Positions 49,170 to 59,280 are shown, numbered from the stretch's first letter. The stretch is DNA of 64,000 bases from Tepidicaulis sp002389665 (GCF_965222285.1 NZ_OZ244942.1:2108001-2172000), one strand, 5' to 3'. The notes: generated by a model from the sequence alone, not told the origin. Numbers and translations are program-made.

Positions 49170-51449
49170 ATGATCAAGCCGACATCCGCCGCGAAACCTG
49201 CCGGAAATGCCCCGGCGCCTGCCCCTGCCGCAGCCGCCGCCAATGAGGACTCGCCCGAGGCCGGCCAGCTTTACCGCCTGATCAATAAGCGCCCCAGCCG
49301 TTCCATTCCCTATGTGGCCGCTCTTCTCAGCCTGTTTGCCGCCGGTGCCGTCCTTGCCTATATGACCGGCCGGTTCACCGGGCCCGCCGCCCTGCCTTCG
49401 ACATTGGCGGAGGCCGCGCCGCTTCTGGCCGCCGTACTCGCCCCCGTCATCATTATCTGGCTTTTCGCCTGGCTGATCTGGCGCGGGCAGGAAATGCGGC
49501 TGATGGCCGAAGCGCTGGCCCGCACCGCCCTGCGCATCACCGAACCGGATGAGACCGCCCGCGAGCGCGCCAAGTCGCTCGCCGCGTCCGTGCGCCACGA
49601 GCTTCTTACTTTGCAAAACGGCATGGACGCATTGCTCGCCAATGCCTCTCATCTCAGCCAGGAGCTTGCCGAGAATATCGACACGGTGGACCGCAGCGCG
49701 ACGCGCACGGAAATGCGCACCGCCGATCTTGTGCGTGCCATCGAAGAAGGCCGCGCCAGCCTCGACGCCATTTCACGGGCGCTCGGGAGCGAGGCCGATA
49801 CGGTGCGCCAGGCGATACGCGAGCAGAATGACGATGTGCGTGCGCTTACCGGCAGCGCCGAAGAGGTTTTGAAAGACGCCGCCGAAAAACTGCGCCTGCA
49901 GACCGAAACCCTTGCCCGCGTGAGCGAAGCGGCGGCAACGGGCGCGGACAGCACCGCCACCATGCTCGACAAACAATCCTCGCGTCTGGAAGTCGTCGCC
50001 GAAAGCGCGCTTGGCAAGGCAGATACACTCGCTCAGCGCTATGAGAAACAGCGCGAGACGATGCGCGAGACGGTGGACGGCATCGAAAAAGAACGCGAGG
50101 CCCTGGACGCCGCCTTTACCCGTCAGCGCGAGACGATCGAAACCACAACAGAGGCGCTGCGCGCCCGCACGAAAGAGATCAACGAGAGCGTTTCCAAATT
50201 CGCCTCCGAGCTCGACCATGCGCTGGAAGCGGCGGACAAACGCGCCAAGGCGCTGGGCACCACCTTAAAGCAGGAAGCCGGCGGCATGAGCGGCGCCGTC
50301 GAAGACGCAGCAAAATCGATTACCGAGGCCGCCGAAACCGCCTCCCATAAAATCGGCCAGGCGGCTGGCTCCATCCGCGCTTCCTCCCATGATCTCGAAA
50401 CGGGCCTCCAAGGCACCACAGGCACAATCAGCAGCGCCTATAAAGCGCTGCGCGAGGAAGTGGACGCTCTTTCCCAGAAAGTGGAAAGCAACACCGCCGC
50501 GCTGAAAGAAACGCTGGAAAGCGAGCTTGCGGCGCTGACGGGCCGTTTCGGCGAGGAAACGGCGGGCCTGGAAAAAGCCGCCAAGGACACGATGACGGGC
50601 ATCCACGATCATATCGAGGAAAAGTCGAAGGACGCCCGCGAGACGCTGCACGATGCCGCCGTCGATATGGAAAAACTCTCCGAGCAACTGAACTCGGCCA
50701 TGTTCCGCCTCGGCGGGGCGGCAAAAGATGCAGGCCGCTCGCTCCACGAAGCAACGGACGATCTGCAAAAGCGCATCGACGAGTTGCCCGCAGAGGCAAC
50801 CGAAGGCGCCAAAGCGCTGCGCGAGGTGATCGAAGAACAGATCGAGGTACTGGCCTCCATCGCCGATATCGTGGTGCGCAATGCCCGCGTCTTCGACCGC
50901 ACCGCCGCCGTTGCGCCCCGCTCGGCCGCCGCGCCCATGCCGCCCTATCGGGGCGAGCCCCTGCCGCCTGCGCCCGCCGGCATGCAGGCCGACAGCCGCT
51001 GGAGCCTCTCGGATCTTTTAAGCGCGGCGCGCAAATCGGAAACGAAAGAAAGCGAGAGCGCGCGGGGCCCGCAAAAAGGCGGCGATCTGAGCCGTGCCTC
51101 TTTGCATATCATCGAGACGCTGCAATCGCTCGCCATCGATCTCGACCGGGCGCTGGAGCAAAGCCCGCCGCCTGAGCTTTGGCGGCGTTATCATGGCGGG
51201 GAGCGGAACATCTTCACCCGCAGGCTCTACAATCTGCAGGGCCGTAATCTGCACGACAAGATTGCCGAGCGCTATGAAAGCGACCGCGAGTTCCGCCAGC
51301 ATGTGGACAAGTTCATCGGGCTATTCGAAGAACTGCTTGCCGCTGCCGGTGAAAACGACCGGGAAAACATCCTGCTCGACACTTACCTCACCTCCGATAC
51401 CGGCAAGGTCTATCTGATGCTTGCTCAGGCAAGCGGCCATTTGAGCTGA
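49170..51449 (+). CDS. TipN-like coiled-coil membrane protein
   Basis: 759 residues. A disordered Ala/Pro-rich head, two membrane segments (about residues 47-65 and 84-104), then a very long charged coiled coil (about 105-565), a Pro-rich linker and a compact C-terminal domain (ASLHIIETLQSLAIDLDRALE, then WRRYHGGERNIFTRRLYNLQGR). The layout matches TipN, the Caulobacter polarity protein that marks the new pole and places the flagellum, but identity by sequence was not proven here. The ATG at 49170 (MIKPTSAAK) is preferred. It diverges from the autotransporter gene. Confidence 0.5.
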   Translation: MIKPTSAAKPAGNAPAPAPAAAAANEDSPEAGQLYRLINKRPSRSIPYVAALLSLFAAGAVLAYMTGRFTGPAALPSTLAEAAPLLAAVLAPVIIIWLFAWLIWRGQEMRLMAEALARTALRITEPDETARERAKSLAASVRHELLTLQNGMDALLANASHLSQELAENIDTVDRSATRTEMRTADLVRAIEEGRASLDAISRALGSEADTVRQAIREQNDDVRALTGSAEEVLKDAAEKLRLQTETLARVSEAAATGADSTATMLDKQSSRLEVVAESALGKADTLAQRYEKQRETMRETVDGIEKEREALDAAFTRQRETIETTTEALRARTKEINESVSKFASELDHALEAADKRAKALGTTLKQEAGGMSGAVEDAAKSITEAAETASHKIGQAAGSIRASSHDLETGLQGTTGTISSAYKALREEVDALSQKVESNTAALKETLESELAALTGRFGEETAGLEKAAKDTMTGIHDHIEEKSKDARETLHDAAVDMEKLSEQLNSAMFRLGGAAKDAGRSLHEATDDLQKRIDELPAEATEGAKALREVIEEQIEVLASIADIVVRNARVFDRTAAVAPRSAAAPMPPYRGEPLPPAPAGMQADSRWSLSDLLSAARKSETKESESARGPQKGGDLSRASLHIIETLQSLAIDLDRALEQSPPPELWRRYHGGERNIFTRRLYNLQGRNLHDKIAERYESDREFRQHVDKFIGLFEELLAAAGENDRENILLDTYLTSDTGKVYLMLAQASGHLS

Positions 51450-51464
51450 GGAATCTTATGGGCG

Positions 51465-52127
51465 TCAGCGCCTCTCCGCCTTCTCTTCTTCATGGGCATC
51501 CACGGCATCATGGGTCCATTGCGCAAGCTCGCCCATGATACCGGTCAAGCCATTGTCGAATTCCAGCACCAGTGCCTCGACCCGTGTTTCATTCGTCGGG
51601 CGCACCGCCTCGAAAGAACGCGAGGCAACGATCCGGTCATTGGGATAATCGATCAGCCGGGCGTTCAGAACGATATGAACGTTCTTGCCCGCACCGCTTT
51701 CATTCTCGACCCCGAAAGCGCGCAGCTCGAGGCGTAGCTCGTAATCCGGCTTCAGCCCTGCGCCCTTGCGCCCGACGGCGAGAAACTTGCCCGTATTGTC
51801 GAGCGAAGCAACGGTGAGCGATTGCACCATACGCGGTGCGCGGTCCGTCCAGCGGGCATCGGCGAAATAGCTGACTTCATTGGGGGTCGGCAGATAAACG
51901 ATGCGGTTCGTGTCATAAGCGGCCGGTGAGAAAGGCTCGGCCACGACGATCTGCGCCCGTGTCGGCTCTTCCTGCGGCATGGCGGGCTTTGCCGCCGTCA
52001 GCACGAAAATGCTGGGCGGCTCGCTATCGGCGGCTGAAAGAACCGCGCAGCCCCCAAGCGCCAGCATCAAGAGGCCCGCCGCGCAAAGCGCTGCTATCCG
52101 GTTAAACCCGCCCGTCATCGTCATCAT
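51465..52127 (-). CDS. ABC-type transport auxiliary lipoprotein, PqiC type
   Basis: 220 residues. The lipobox LGGC lies at about residue 27. IVVAEPFSPAAYDTNRIVYLPTPNEVSYFADARWTDRAPRMVQ is the family signature of ABC-type transport auxiliary lipoproteins (PqiC/LetC-like). It is anchored in the outer membrane, facing the periplasm. The ATG overlaps the stop of the MCE gene by one base. Last gene of the Mla-type operon. Confidence 0.85.
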   Translation of the reverse strand: MMTMTGGFNRIAALCAAGLLMLALGGCAVLSAADSEPPSIFVLTAAKPAMPQEEPTRAQIVVAEPFSPAAYDTNRIVYLPTPNEVSYFADARWTDRAPRMVQSLTVASLDNTGKFLAVGRKGAGLKPDYELRLELRAFGVENESGAGKNVHIVLNARLIDYPNDRIVASRSFEAVRPTNETRVEALVLEFDNGLTGIMGELAQWTHDAVDAHEEEKAERR

Positions 52128-53050
52128 TATTCCGCCCCTTGATATTCAGGCACATCCTTGCCGAGGAGAAAGGCCCCGGGATTGTCTTCGGCCCGCGCCA
52201 CGACCCTGTCGAGATTGCGCACCAGCTCGCGCATTTCCGCGATCAGAAGCGGCATCTCGCCGAGCCCCTCGCGCGCAAAACGGTCGATGGAAGCGCGGTT
52301 GCCTTCCACGATGCTTTCAAACTGCTGGCCGAGCTGACGGTAGGAATTGGCCGTGGCGCGCGCGTCCGCCACGAAACGCTTCACATCTTTTTGCAGGATG
52401 TCATCGGCCCCTGCCGTAATGCTTTCCACATTACCGGAAATCTTGTTCACGTTTTCCAGCGTTTCCTCCAGCGCGTCGGAGCTGGCCGCCAGTTTTTCCG
52501 AGACCGTGTTGAGATTGGTCATGATGCCGGTAACGTTCTGATCGTTCCGCTGCACCAGCACCCGCAGATCGTGGATAAGTTGATTGGCATTATCCACGGC
52601 TTCCGGCGCGCTGGTGAACAATTGCTGGATGGTGGACTTTTCCGCCTTGATCACCGGGTAATCCTGACCGCCCTGCGCTTCGAGCGAAGGCGAACCGGCC
52701 GAGCCGCCGGAAAGCTCGATCAGGGCTACACCGGTGAGCCCGAAAAGCTCAAGCCGTGCTTCCGTATCTTCTTTCACGGGCGTGCGCGCATCGAGCTCGA
52801 CCAACGCCACCACCTTGCTCGGATCGTTGCGGGCAAGGCGCAGATCCACCACCTGGCCCACCTGAATGCCGTTATATTGAACGGTGCCCGATTTCGTGAG
52901 GCCGGAGACCGAGCCTTCGAAAACGATCTCGTAATATTCATAGGTACGGTCGAGCTGAAAGCGGCCGATCCAGAGCGCAAAGAGAAAGATCGCGGCGATG
53001 CCCGCCAGCGCGAAAGCGCCGATCAGCACGTTGTTCGATTTGATCTCCAT
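52127..53050 (-). CDS. MCE-domain protein, MlaD type
   Basis: 307 residues. An N-terminal membrane anchor (VLIGAFALAGIAAIFLFALWI) is followed by an MCE domain (YEIVFEGSVSGLTKSGTVQYNGIQVGQVVDLRL, GVALIELSGGS) and a helical C-terminal part. MCE proteins form hexameric rings that carry lipid across the periplasm. It follows the ATPase gene and precedes the lipoprotein gene, completing the permease-ATPase-MCE-lipoprotein set. Confidence 0.9.
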   Translation of the reverse strand: MEIKSNNVLIGAFALAGIAAIFLFALWIGRFQLDRTYEYYEIVFEGSVSGLTKSGTVQYNGIQVGQVVDLRLARNDPSKVVALVELDARTPVKEDTEARLELFGLTGVALIELSGGSAGSPSLEAQGGQDYPVIKAEKSTIQQLFTSAPEAVDNANQLIHDLRVLVQRNDQNVTGIMTNLNTVSEKLAASSDALEETLENVNKISGNVESITAGADDILQKDVKRFVADARATANSYRQLGQQFESIVEGNRASIDRFAREGLGEMPLLIAEMRELVRNLDRVVARAEDNPGAFLLGKDVPEYQGAE

Positions 53051-53102
53051 CAGATGAAGCCTCTTTCCTGGCGGTGTGTCATTTCCGCTTCCCTACCCGG
53101 TT

Positions 53103-53879
53103 CTATGCCCGGCCTTGCGCTTTGCGCGCGGAGCGCCCGCGCGGGCCTTTGAAATATTCGGTAATCCAGGGATGATCGCTTGCCATCATATCCTCGATCG
53201 TGCCGGTAAGGATAACACGTTTATCCGCCAGCACCGCGATCCGGTCGCAGGTCGAGTAAAGCGTATCAAGGTCGTGGGTGACGAGGAAAACCGTGAGCCC
53301 CAGCGCCTGTTGCAATTCTTTCAAAAGCCGGTCGAAGGCCGCCGCTCCGATGGGATCGAGCCCTGCCGTCGGCTCATCGAGAAAAAGGATTTCCGGGTCG
53401 AGCGCCAGCGCGCGGGCAAGCCCGGCCCGTTTGCGCATGCCGCCCGATAACTCGGAAGGATATTTCGACGCCGCATCGATCGGCAGGCCGACAAGGCGCA
53501 CTTTCAGCGCCGCCAGTTCGTCCATCATCTCTTCGGGCATATGCAGATGCTCGCGGTAGGCGACCTGAACATTTTCAGCCACGGTGAGCGCGGAGAAAAG
53601 CGCGCCGTCCTGAAAGAGAATGCCCCAGCGCTGCTCTAGCGCCTGGCGTTCTTCCTCGTTCAGTTCGGAAGGCTCCTCCCCCAGCACGTTGATATGCCCC
53701 GCTGCCGGGCGGTTAAGCCCGACAATCGTACGCAGAAGAACCGACTTGCCGGTCCCCGACCCGCCGACAATGCCGAGCACTTCTCCTTTTCGAACTTTAA
53801 GGTCGAGATTTTCATGCACGACATGATCGCCGAACTGCGTGCGCAAGCCCCTCACATCGATGATAGTTTCATCCGCCAT
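53103..53879 (-). CDS. Mla-type ABC ATPase
   Basis: 258 residues. Walker A GGSGTGKSVL, signature LSGGMRKRAGLARAL, Walker B ILFLDEPTAGLDP and switch VTHD. The GGMRKR signature variant is typical of MlaF-type ATPases. It powers lipid transport by the MlaE permease encoded upstream (4-base gap). The C-terminal tail KGPRGRSARKAQGRA is basic. Confidence 0.92.
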   Translation of the reverse strand: MADETIIDVRGLRTQFGDHVVHENLDLKVRKGEVLGIVGGSGTGKSVLLRTIVGLNRPAAGHINVLGEEPSELNEEERQALEQRWGILFQDGALFSALTVAENVQVAYREHLHMPEEMMDELAALKVRLVGLPIDAASKYPSELSGGMRKRAGLARALALDPEILFLDEPTAGLDPIGAAAFDRLLKELQQALGLTVFLVTHDLDTLYSTCDRIAVLADKRVILTGTIEDMMASDHPWITEYFKGPRGRSARKAQGRA

Positions 53880-53882
53880 GCG

Positions 53883-55022
53883 TTAAATTCCCACCGCCGT
53901 GAAGAACATGGCGAAAAGCGCATCGAGAATGATGACCATGAAAATGGATTTCACTACCGATTGCGTGGTCTGCTGGCCGACCGATTCCGCGCTGCCCGTC
54001 ACCTTCATCCCGCAGTGACAGCCGATAAGCGCAATGGTGATGGCCATGAAGGGCGCCTTGAGGAGCCCCACCCCGAAGGTCCAGAAGCCCGCCGCCTCCT
54101 GAAGGCGCACGAGGAAGACGCCGGGCGTCGTATCGAGCAGCATCCAGACCGTCACCGCCCCGCCGAGAAGCCCCATAATATCGGCGATGAAGGTGAGAAG
54201 CGGCAAGGTCAGCACCAGAGCCAGTACGCGCGGCACGATCAGCATTTCGACAGGGTCGAGCCCCAGCGTGCGCATGGCGTCGATCTCCTCACGCATCTTC
54301 ATCGAGCCGATCTCCGCAGCAAACGCGCTGCCGGAACGGCCCGCAACGATAATGGCGGTGAGCAGGATGCCGACTTCCCGCAAAAAGATGATGGCAACAA
54401 GATTGACTGTATAAACGTCCGCGCCGAAACGCTTGAGCTGCTCCGCCCCTTGCTGAGCGATGACCGCGCCGATCAGAAAGGTAATGAGGCATACGATGGG
54501 CAGCGCGTCAAAGCCCGCCTTTTCCATATGATGGACAAGCGGCACGAGACGCAGGCGCCGGGGTGATTTTACCGCCCGCCAAAGCGCCTGCAGAAAAACG
54601 CCGAAATAACCGACAATGCCGCGCACCTCCGCGCCCGTCGCCAGCAAGACGTCCCCCACCCTTGCCGTCAATTGCACGGCAAAGGGGCGCATGTCATGCA
54701 GCGTGTCTGGGCAGCTGCCGCGATTGGCTTGCACCGTGGCAAATAACGTCTGAAATTCCCCGCGCAGCCCTTCAAAACGGGGATTGAGCCCCTGCGCGGA
54801 AAACCGCTCCGCCGTGCGGTCGATCAGCCAGGCGCCCGCCGTATCAAGCCGCGTCACATTCTTGAGATCGAAAATGACCTCTGCCCCGCGGATGCGCGAG
54901 GCCGGAAGCGCCTCAAGCGCTGCGTCAAGCGTGGCAGCCTGCCGGACGGTCCAGTCACCGGACGCCTGAAACATGAAGCCGGAGCCGGTTTCTTCGGTTT
55001 TGAAACTGGGCGTCTGGCTCAT
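53883..55022 (-). CDS. Mla-type permease with N-terminal STAS domain
   Basis: 379 residues. Residues about 1-110 form a STAS domain (VIFDLKNVTRLDTAGAWLIDRTAER), which in the gammaproteobacterial system is the separate protein MlaB. The rest is a MlaE permease with about five to six membrane segments and the block GRSGSAFAAEIGSMKMREEIDAMRTLGLDPVEMLIVPRVLAL. First gene of the operon. The STAS-MlaE fusion is known in proteobacteria. Confidence 0.93.
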   Translation of the reverse strand: MSQTPSFKTEETGSGFMFQASGDWTVRQAATLDAALEALPASRIRGAEVIFDLKNVTRLDTAGAWLIDRTAERFSAQGLNPRFEGLRGEFQTLFATVQANRGSCPDTLHDMRPFAVQLTARVGDVLLATGAEVRGIVGYFGVFLQALWRAVKSPRRLRLVPLVHHMEKAGFDALPIVCLITFLIGAVIAQQGAEQLKRFGADVYTVNLVAIIFLREVGILLTAIIVAGRSGSAFAAEIGSMKMREEIDAMRTLGLDPVEMLIVPRVLALVLTLPLLTFIADIMGLLGGAVTVWMLLDTTPGVFLVRLQEAAGFWTFGVGLLKAPFMAITIALIGCHCGMKVTGSAESVGQQTTQSVVKSIFMVIILDALFAMFFTAVGI

Positions 55023-55210
55023 ATCCCCTCAATACGCTAAGTTGCCCGCACAATCGTAGTTTTAACTTCAAATCCGGCCCGCGTCACCGGGCCGCATGGA
55101 TTTGAACCCTACCTGTTCTAGCTTCGTTGTATAAAGTCTCATCCTGATGCGGAGAATGGCGCGGTAGAACGCCCCGGGACCATAATTTTAGAGTGCAGAG
55201 GACCAAAACG

Positions 55211-55609
55211 ATGAATTTCATGAAGATCGCCATGATTGCCGGCGCGGCGCTCGCCTTCAGCCAGGTAGCCTCGGCCGACGACGCGGACCTTGAAAAAGGC
55301 GCGAAAGTTTTCAAGAAGTGCCAGGCGTGCCACACGCTTGAAGAAGGCGCGGCAAACAAGATCGGCCCGAATCTCCACGGCCTCTTCTCCCGGGGTGTCG
55401 CGGCGAAAGAAGATTTCCGCTATTCCGACGCAATGATGGAAAAAGCGGGCGAAATCGGCTCCTGGGACGAAGAGAATCTGGCAACCTATCTCGAAAGCCC
55501 GCGCAAATATGTACCGGGCACGAACATGGCTTTTGCCGGCCTGCGCAAGGAAAGCGACCGCACCAACCTGATCGCATACCTTAAACAGGAAACGGGCGCC
55601 GCTGAATAA
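55211..55609 (+). CDS. Class I cytochrome c
   Basis: 132 residues. A signal peptide (MNFMKIAMIAGAALAFSQVASA) is followed by a single heme site KCQACHT and the axial methionine in PGTNMAFAG. IGPNLHGLFSRGVA and SDRTNLIAYLKQ complete the class I soluble cytochrome c pattern. It is periplasmic and carries electrons to oxidases or reductases. The ATG at 55211 follows GAGGACC; an ATG three codons on is also possible. A strong terminator follows. Confidence 0.94.
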   Translation: MNFMKIAMIAGAALAFSQVASADDADLEKGAKVFKKCQACHTLEEGAANKIGPNLHGLFSRGVAAKEDFRYSDAMMEKAGEIGSWDEENLATYLESPRKYVPGTNMAFAGLRKESDRTNLIAYLKQETGAAE

Positions 55610-55631
55610 GCGGACACCACTAACGTTTTTA

Positions 55632-55666
55632 AACCGGTCCGGGTTTTCATATCCGGGCCGGTTTTT
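55632..55666. terminator. Bidirectional terminator after cytochrome c
   Basis: ACCGG-t-CCGG / CCGG-g-CCGGT with a 10-base centre, followed by TTTTT on the plus strand and preceded by TTTTTAAA. It serves the cytochrome gene and the convergent TRAP gene, whose stop starts at its edge. Confidence 0.8.
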
Positions 55667-58254
55667 CATGTCCGCTTCCGGCGCAGCTGACCCCGCGCGA
55701 TAAGAAGGGTCAGGAGGAAAGCAGGCAGATAGAGCCAATAGGGGTCGATCCGCTCCTGCGCCACTTCCGCGCCGAGCACCTGCCAGTCGAAGCCGACACC
55801 GAGTTTTTCGGCGGGCGAGGCAAAACGCACGAGATCGACAAAGGTCTTGCCCTCTTCCTGTCTGAGATCGATGCCCGCAGCGCTAAGGCGCTCGCCCGCG
55901 CTGCCCTGTGCCCCGAGCGGTAAGCGGATCGTGCGGCGGACAAGATCGCCCTCGAAAGTTTCCCCTTCAAAAATGAGCGCCACGCTTTCTCCCGCCGGCG
56001 CGCCCTCGATAAGCGGCACCGCTTCTTCATAAGAGATGCGCTCAAACGGCGGCACGACCTGATCGACCCAATAGGCCGGGCGCAGCAGCGTGAAAGCGAT
56101 AAGGAGCAGCACCGCCCCCTCCCAGATTTTCAGCCGCGTGAAGAAATAGCCTTGCGAGACGGCGGCAAAGAGCAATACGCCGAGCGTTGCTCCGAGCGCC
56201 GTCAATACCAGATCGAGCGGTCCTTCGATACCGATCAGCAACAGCTTCGTATTGAAGATAAAGAAGAAGGGCAGGATGACAGTGCGCAGCGAATAGCGAA
56301 AGGCCGTAATCCCCGTCTTGATGGGATCGCCGCCCGATATCGCCGCCGCCGCAAAAGAGGCAAGACCGACAGGCGGCGTTACATCCGCCATGATGCCGAA
56401 ATAGAAAACGAAGAGATGCACCGCAATGAGCGGCACCACAAGCCCGGCATCCGCGCCAAGCTCTACCACCACGCCTGCAAGCAGCGCCGACACGACGATG
56501 TAATTGGCCGTGGTCGGAAGGCCAAGCCCGAGAATGAGGCTAAGCACCGCGACATAGATCAGCATCAAAATGAGATTGCCGCCGGAAAGGAATTCGACGA
56601 GCTCGGCGAGCCGGAGCCCCACCCCCGTCAGTGACACGGCGCCGACAATGATGCCGGCAGCAGCCGTTGCCACGGCAATCACGATCATGTTGCGCGCGCC
56701 AGATTCAAGCCCGTCCCAGATCGTGCGCGCGCCTTCTTTCAAATCACCAAGGCGAAAGCCCCGCCCGGCAAAAAGCGAGATGAGCACATGCTGGGTCGCG
56801 AGAATGACCATGAGCCCCACCACCGCCCAGAAGGCGGAAAGACCGGGCGAAAGCCGCTCGACGACGAGACACCAGACAAGAACGGCAATAGGCAAAAGGA
56901 AATGCAGCCCCTGGCGCACTGTCTCCGAAAACCGGGGAAGGAAAGGCGCATCGTCGTCGAAAATATCGGTCCCGCCGGTACCGGAACGGGCCTCGTCCCG
57001 CGCGGCGGTATAGACGGCGCCGATATAGAGGGCGAAGAGCGCGCCCATCAGTACCCAGAAAGCGCCAGCGCCAAGGCCCTGAATAAGCTCGATAATAAAA
57101 TAGGCAAGGCCGAGAAAGACCGTGATGCCGGCCAGCATCAAACCGGTGCGCACAAGACGCATAGGCAAAGCGGGCAGCGGGTCCGGCCGCTCCAGAAGCG
57201 GCATATCCGCCTTCACCGCTTCCAGATGAACGATATAGACGAGCGCGATATAGGAAATGACCGCGGGCAGGAAGGCATGGGTGATGACATCGACATAGGA
57301 AATGCCGACATATTCCACCATCAAAAACGCCGCCGCGCCCATGACGGGCGGCATGATCTGCCCGTTGACCGAGGACGCGACCTCCACCGCCCCTGCCTGC
57401 TCTTTCGAAAAGCCGACCTTGCGCATGAGCGGAATGGTGAAGGTCCCCGTCGTCACCGTATTGGCGATGGAAGAACCTGAGACAAGCCCCGTCATGCCGG
57501 AAGCAAGCACCGCCGCTTTTGCAGGTCCCCCGCGCATATGCCCGACAAGGGAGAAAGCAAGGCGGATGAAATAGTCCCCTGCACCGCCCGTCTCAAGCAG
57601 CGCGCCGAAAAGCACGAAGAGGAAGATCACACTGGTCGAAACACCGATGGCGATGCCGAAGACGCCTTCCGTCCCCAGCCAGAGATGGCTCATGGCGCGG
57701 GAAAAAGACGCGCCTTTCCAGGCGATAATGTCCGGCGCGTAATTGCCGAAGAAAATATAGGCAAGGAAAAGAAGCGCGACGATGACGATGGGCGGCCCGA
57801 GCGCCCGGCGCGCCGCTTCCAAAAGCAGCAAGAGCCCGAGCCCGGACACCGCAAGGTCGAGATCGCTCGGCAGGCCCGGCCGCAAGGCAAGCCCGTCCCG
57901 GAAAATGAAAAGATAAGCCGCGGTAAAAGCGCCGAGCGCGCCCAGCCCCCAATCGGCAAGCGGAATGGCCTTGGCGTGTTTCTTGAGCGCGGGAAAGCAG
58001 AGAAAGGCGAGCAACAGCCCGAAGGCGAGATGGATGGAGCGGGCATCCGTATCGTTCAGTACCGGAATGACGGAGGCGGCAAGAAAAGGCAGCGGTGAGG
58101 CATACCAAAGCTGAAAGAGCGACCAGAGCACGGCAAGCACAGCCACCGCTTTGCCGGGCACGCCGCCCGCCGCCCGCTCGCCCTCAAGCTCCCACAAAAG
58201 CTCTTCATCCGGGCGGGTATGGCCCGTAGCAGCTGGGCTGCGCGGCTCGCTCAT
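55666..58254 (-). CDS. TRAP transporter fused permease (TAXI type)
   Basis: 862 residues, with about 18-20 membrane segments. The N-terminal DctQ-like part (about 35-190) is fused to the DctM-like part: MSHLWLGTEGVFGIAIGVSTSVIFLFVLFGALLETGGAGDYFIRLAFSLVGHMRGGPAKAAVLASGMTGLVSGSSIANTVTTGTFTIPLM is the diagnostic block of fused TRAP permeases. A C-terminal extension of about 150 residues with a soluble segment (FEGETFEGDLVRRTIRLPLGAQGS) follows. It imports an organic acid using the TAXI binding protein encoded upstream. Confidence 0.93.
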   Translation of the reverse strand: MSEPRSPAATGHTRPDEELLWELEGERAAGGVPGKAVAVLAVLWSLFQLWYASPLPFLAASVIPVLNDTDARSIHLAFGLLLAFLCFPALKKHAKAIPLADWGLGALGAFTAAYLFIFRDGLALRPGLPSDLDLAVSGLGLLLLLEAARRALGPPIVIVALLFLAYIFFGNYAPDIIAWKGASFSRAMSHLWLGTEGVFGIAIGVSTSVIFLFVLFGALLETGGAGDYFIRLAFSLVGHMRGGPAKAAVLASGMTGLVSGSSIANTVTTGTFTIPLMRKVGFSKEQAGAVEVASSVNGQIMPPVMGAAAFLMVEYVGISYVDVITHAFLPAVISYIALVYIVHLEAVKADMPLLERPDPLPALPMRLVRTGLMLAGITVFLGLAYFIIELIQGLGAGAFWVLMGALFALYIGAVYTAARDEARSGTGGTDIFDDDAPFLPRFSETVRQGLHFLLPIAVLVWCLVVERLSPGLSAFWAVVGLMVILATQHVLISLFAGRGFRLGDLKEGARTIWDGLESGARNMIVIAVATAAAGIIVGAVSLTGVGLRLAELVEFLSGGNLILMLIYVAVLSLILGLGLPTTANYIVVSALLAGVVVELGADAGLVVPLIAVHLFVFYFGIMADVTPPVGLASFAAAAISGGDPIKTGITAFRYSLRTVILPFFFIFNTKLLLIGIEGPLDLVLTALGATLGVLLFAAVSQGYFFTRLKIWEGAVLLLIAFTLLRPAYWVDQVVPPFERISYEEAVPLIEGAPAGESVALIFEGETFEGDLVRRTIRLPLGAQGSAGERLSAAGIDLRQEEGKTFVDLVRFASPAEKLGVGFDWQVLGAEVAQERIDPYWLYLPAFLLTLLIARGQLRRKRT

Positions 58255-58308
58255 TCTTCTTTTCTCCGCAAATCCCGTGAGAAGGGTGCCCGTGCGAAGG
58301 GCGCAAGC

Positions 58309-59280
58309 TTACTCGATGAGGCCCGCTTCCTTGAAGTAGCGCGCCGCCCCTTCATGCAAGGGCGCGGTGAGCGCGTGTTTCGCCATGCCTTCTTTCGTCA
58401 AAGCCTGGAAAGCCGGATGCAGCTTGCGGAAATCATCGAAATTCTCAAAGACCGAGGAGGTCAGATAATAAACGACATCCGCCTCCACATCCGCCGTCGA
58501 AACAAGCGTGGCGGCAACGCCGAAGGTCTGCACATCCTCCGAATTGCCCTGGTAGAGGCCGCCCGGAATGGTGGCGGGCGCATAGAAGCTGTTTTCTTCG
58601 ATCAGCTTTTCGACTTTCGGCCCGTTCACATTGATGAGCCGTGTCTCGCAAGTCGTCGTCGCTTCCTGGATCGAACCGCTCGGATGGCCGACGGCAAAGA
58701 CGATCGCATCGACTTTATTGTCGCAGAGCGCCATGGACTGTTCGGTGGAAACCAGCTCGGAGGCGAGCAGGAAGTCGCTCAGCTCCCAGCCATAGGCTTT
58801 CATCAGCACTTCCATCGTGGCCCGCTGGCCGGAGCCAGGATTGCCGATATTGACGCGCTTGCCCTTCAAATCTTCAAAAGAAGAAATGCCCGCATCGGCG
58901 CGCGCCAGCACGGTGAAAGGCTCAGGGTGCAGCGAGAAAACCGAGCGCAGGTTTTCCATCGGCCCCGCATCGGTGAACTGCGAGGTGCCTTTATAGGCGT
59001 GGTACTGCCAGTCGGACTGGGCAACGCCCAGCTGCAACTCGCCCTGGCGCAGCGCATTCAGGTTGAAAATCGAGCCGCCCGTGCTTTCCACCGAGCAGCG
59101 GATATTGTGCTCCTCGCGGGTCTTGCGGGTCAGCGCGCAAATGGCCCCGCCCGCCGGATAGTAAACGCCGGTCACCCCGCCCGTGCCGATGGTCACATAC
59201 TGGCGCTCCTGGGCGCCTGCGCCTGCCGCGCCGGCCACCAAAGCGATAATTCCCATAAATAGAGCTGCCAGACGCGCCAT
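58309..59280 (-). CDS. TAXI-family TRAP solute-binding protein
   Basis: 323 residues. A signal peptide (cut near GAGA, residue 23) is followed by YVTIGTGGVTGVYYPAGGAICALTRK and CSVESTGGSIFNLNALRQGELQLGVAQSDWQYHAYKG, the characteristic TAXI opening. KGKRVNIGNPGSGQRATMEVLM follows. It binds the substrate in the periplasm for the fused permease downstream. The substrate class of TAXI systems (glutamate, other acids) cannot be read here. Confidence 0.95.
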   Translation of the reverse strand: MARLAALFMGIIALVAGAAGAGAQERQYVTIGTGGVTGVYYPAGGAICALTRKTREEHNIRCSVESTGGSIFNLNALRQGELQLGVAQSDWQYHAYKGTSQFTDAGPMENLRSVFSLHPEPFTVLARADAGISSFEDLKGKRVNIGNPGSGQRATMEVLMKAYGWELSDFLLASELVSTEQSMALCDNKVDAIVFAVGHPSGSIQEATTTCETRLINVNGPKVEKLIEENSFYAPATIPGGLYQGNSEDVQTFGVAATLVSTADVEADVVYYLTSSVFENFDDFRKLHPAFQALTKEGMAKHALTAPLHEGAARYFKEAGLIE

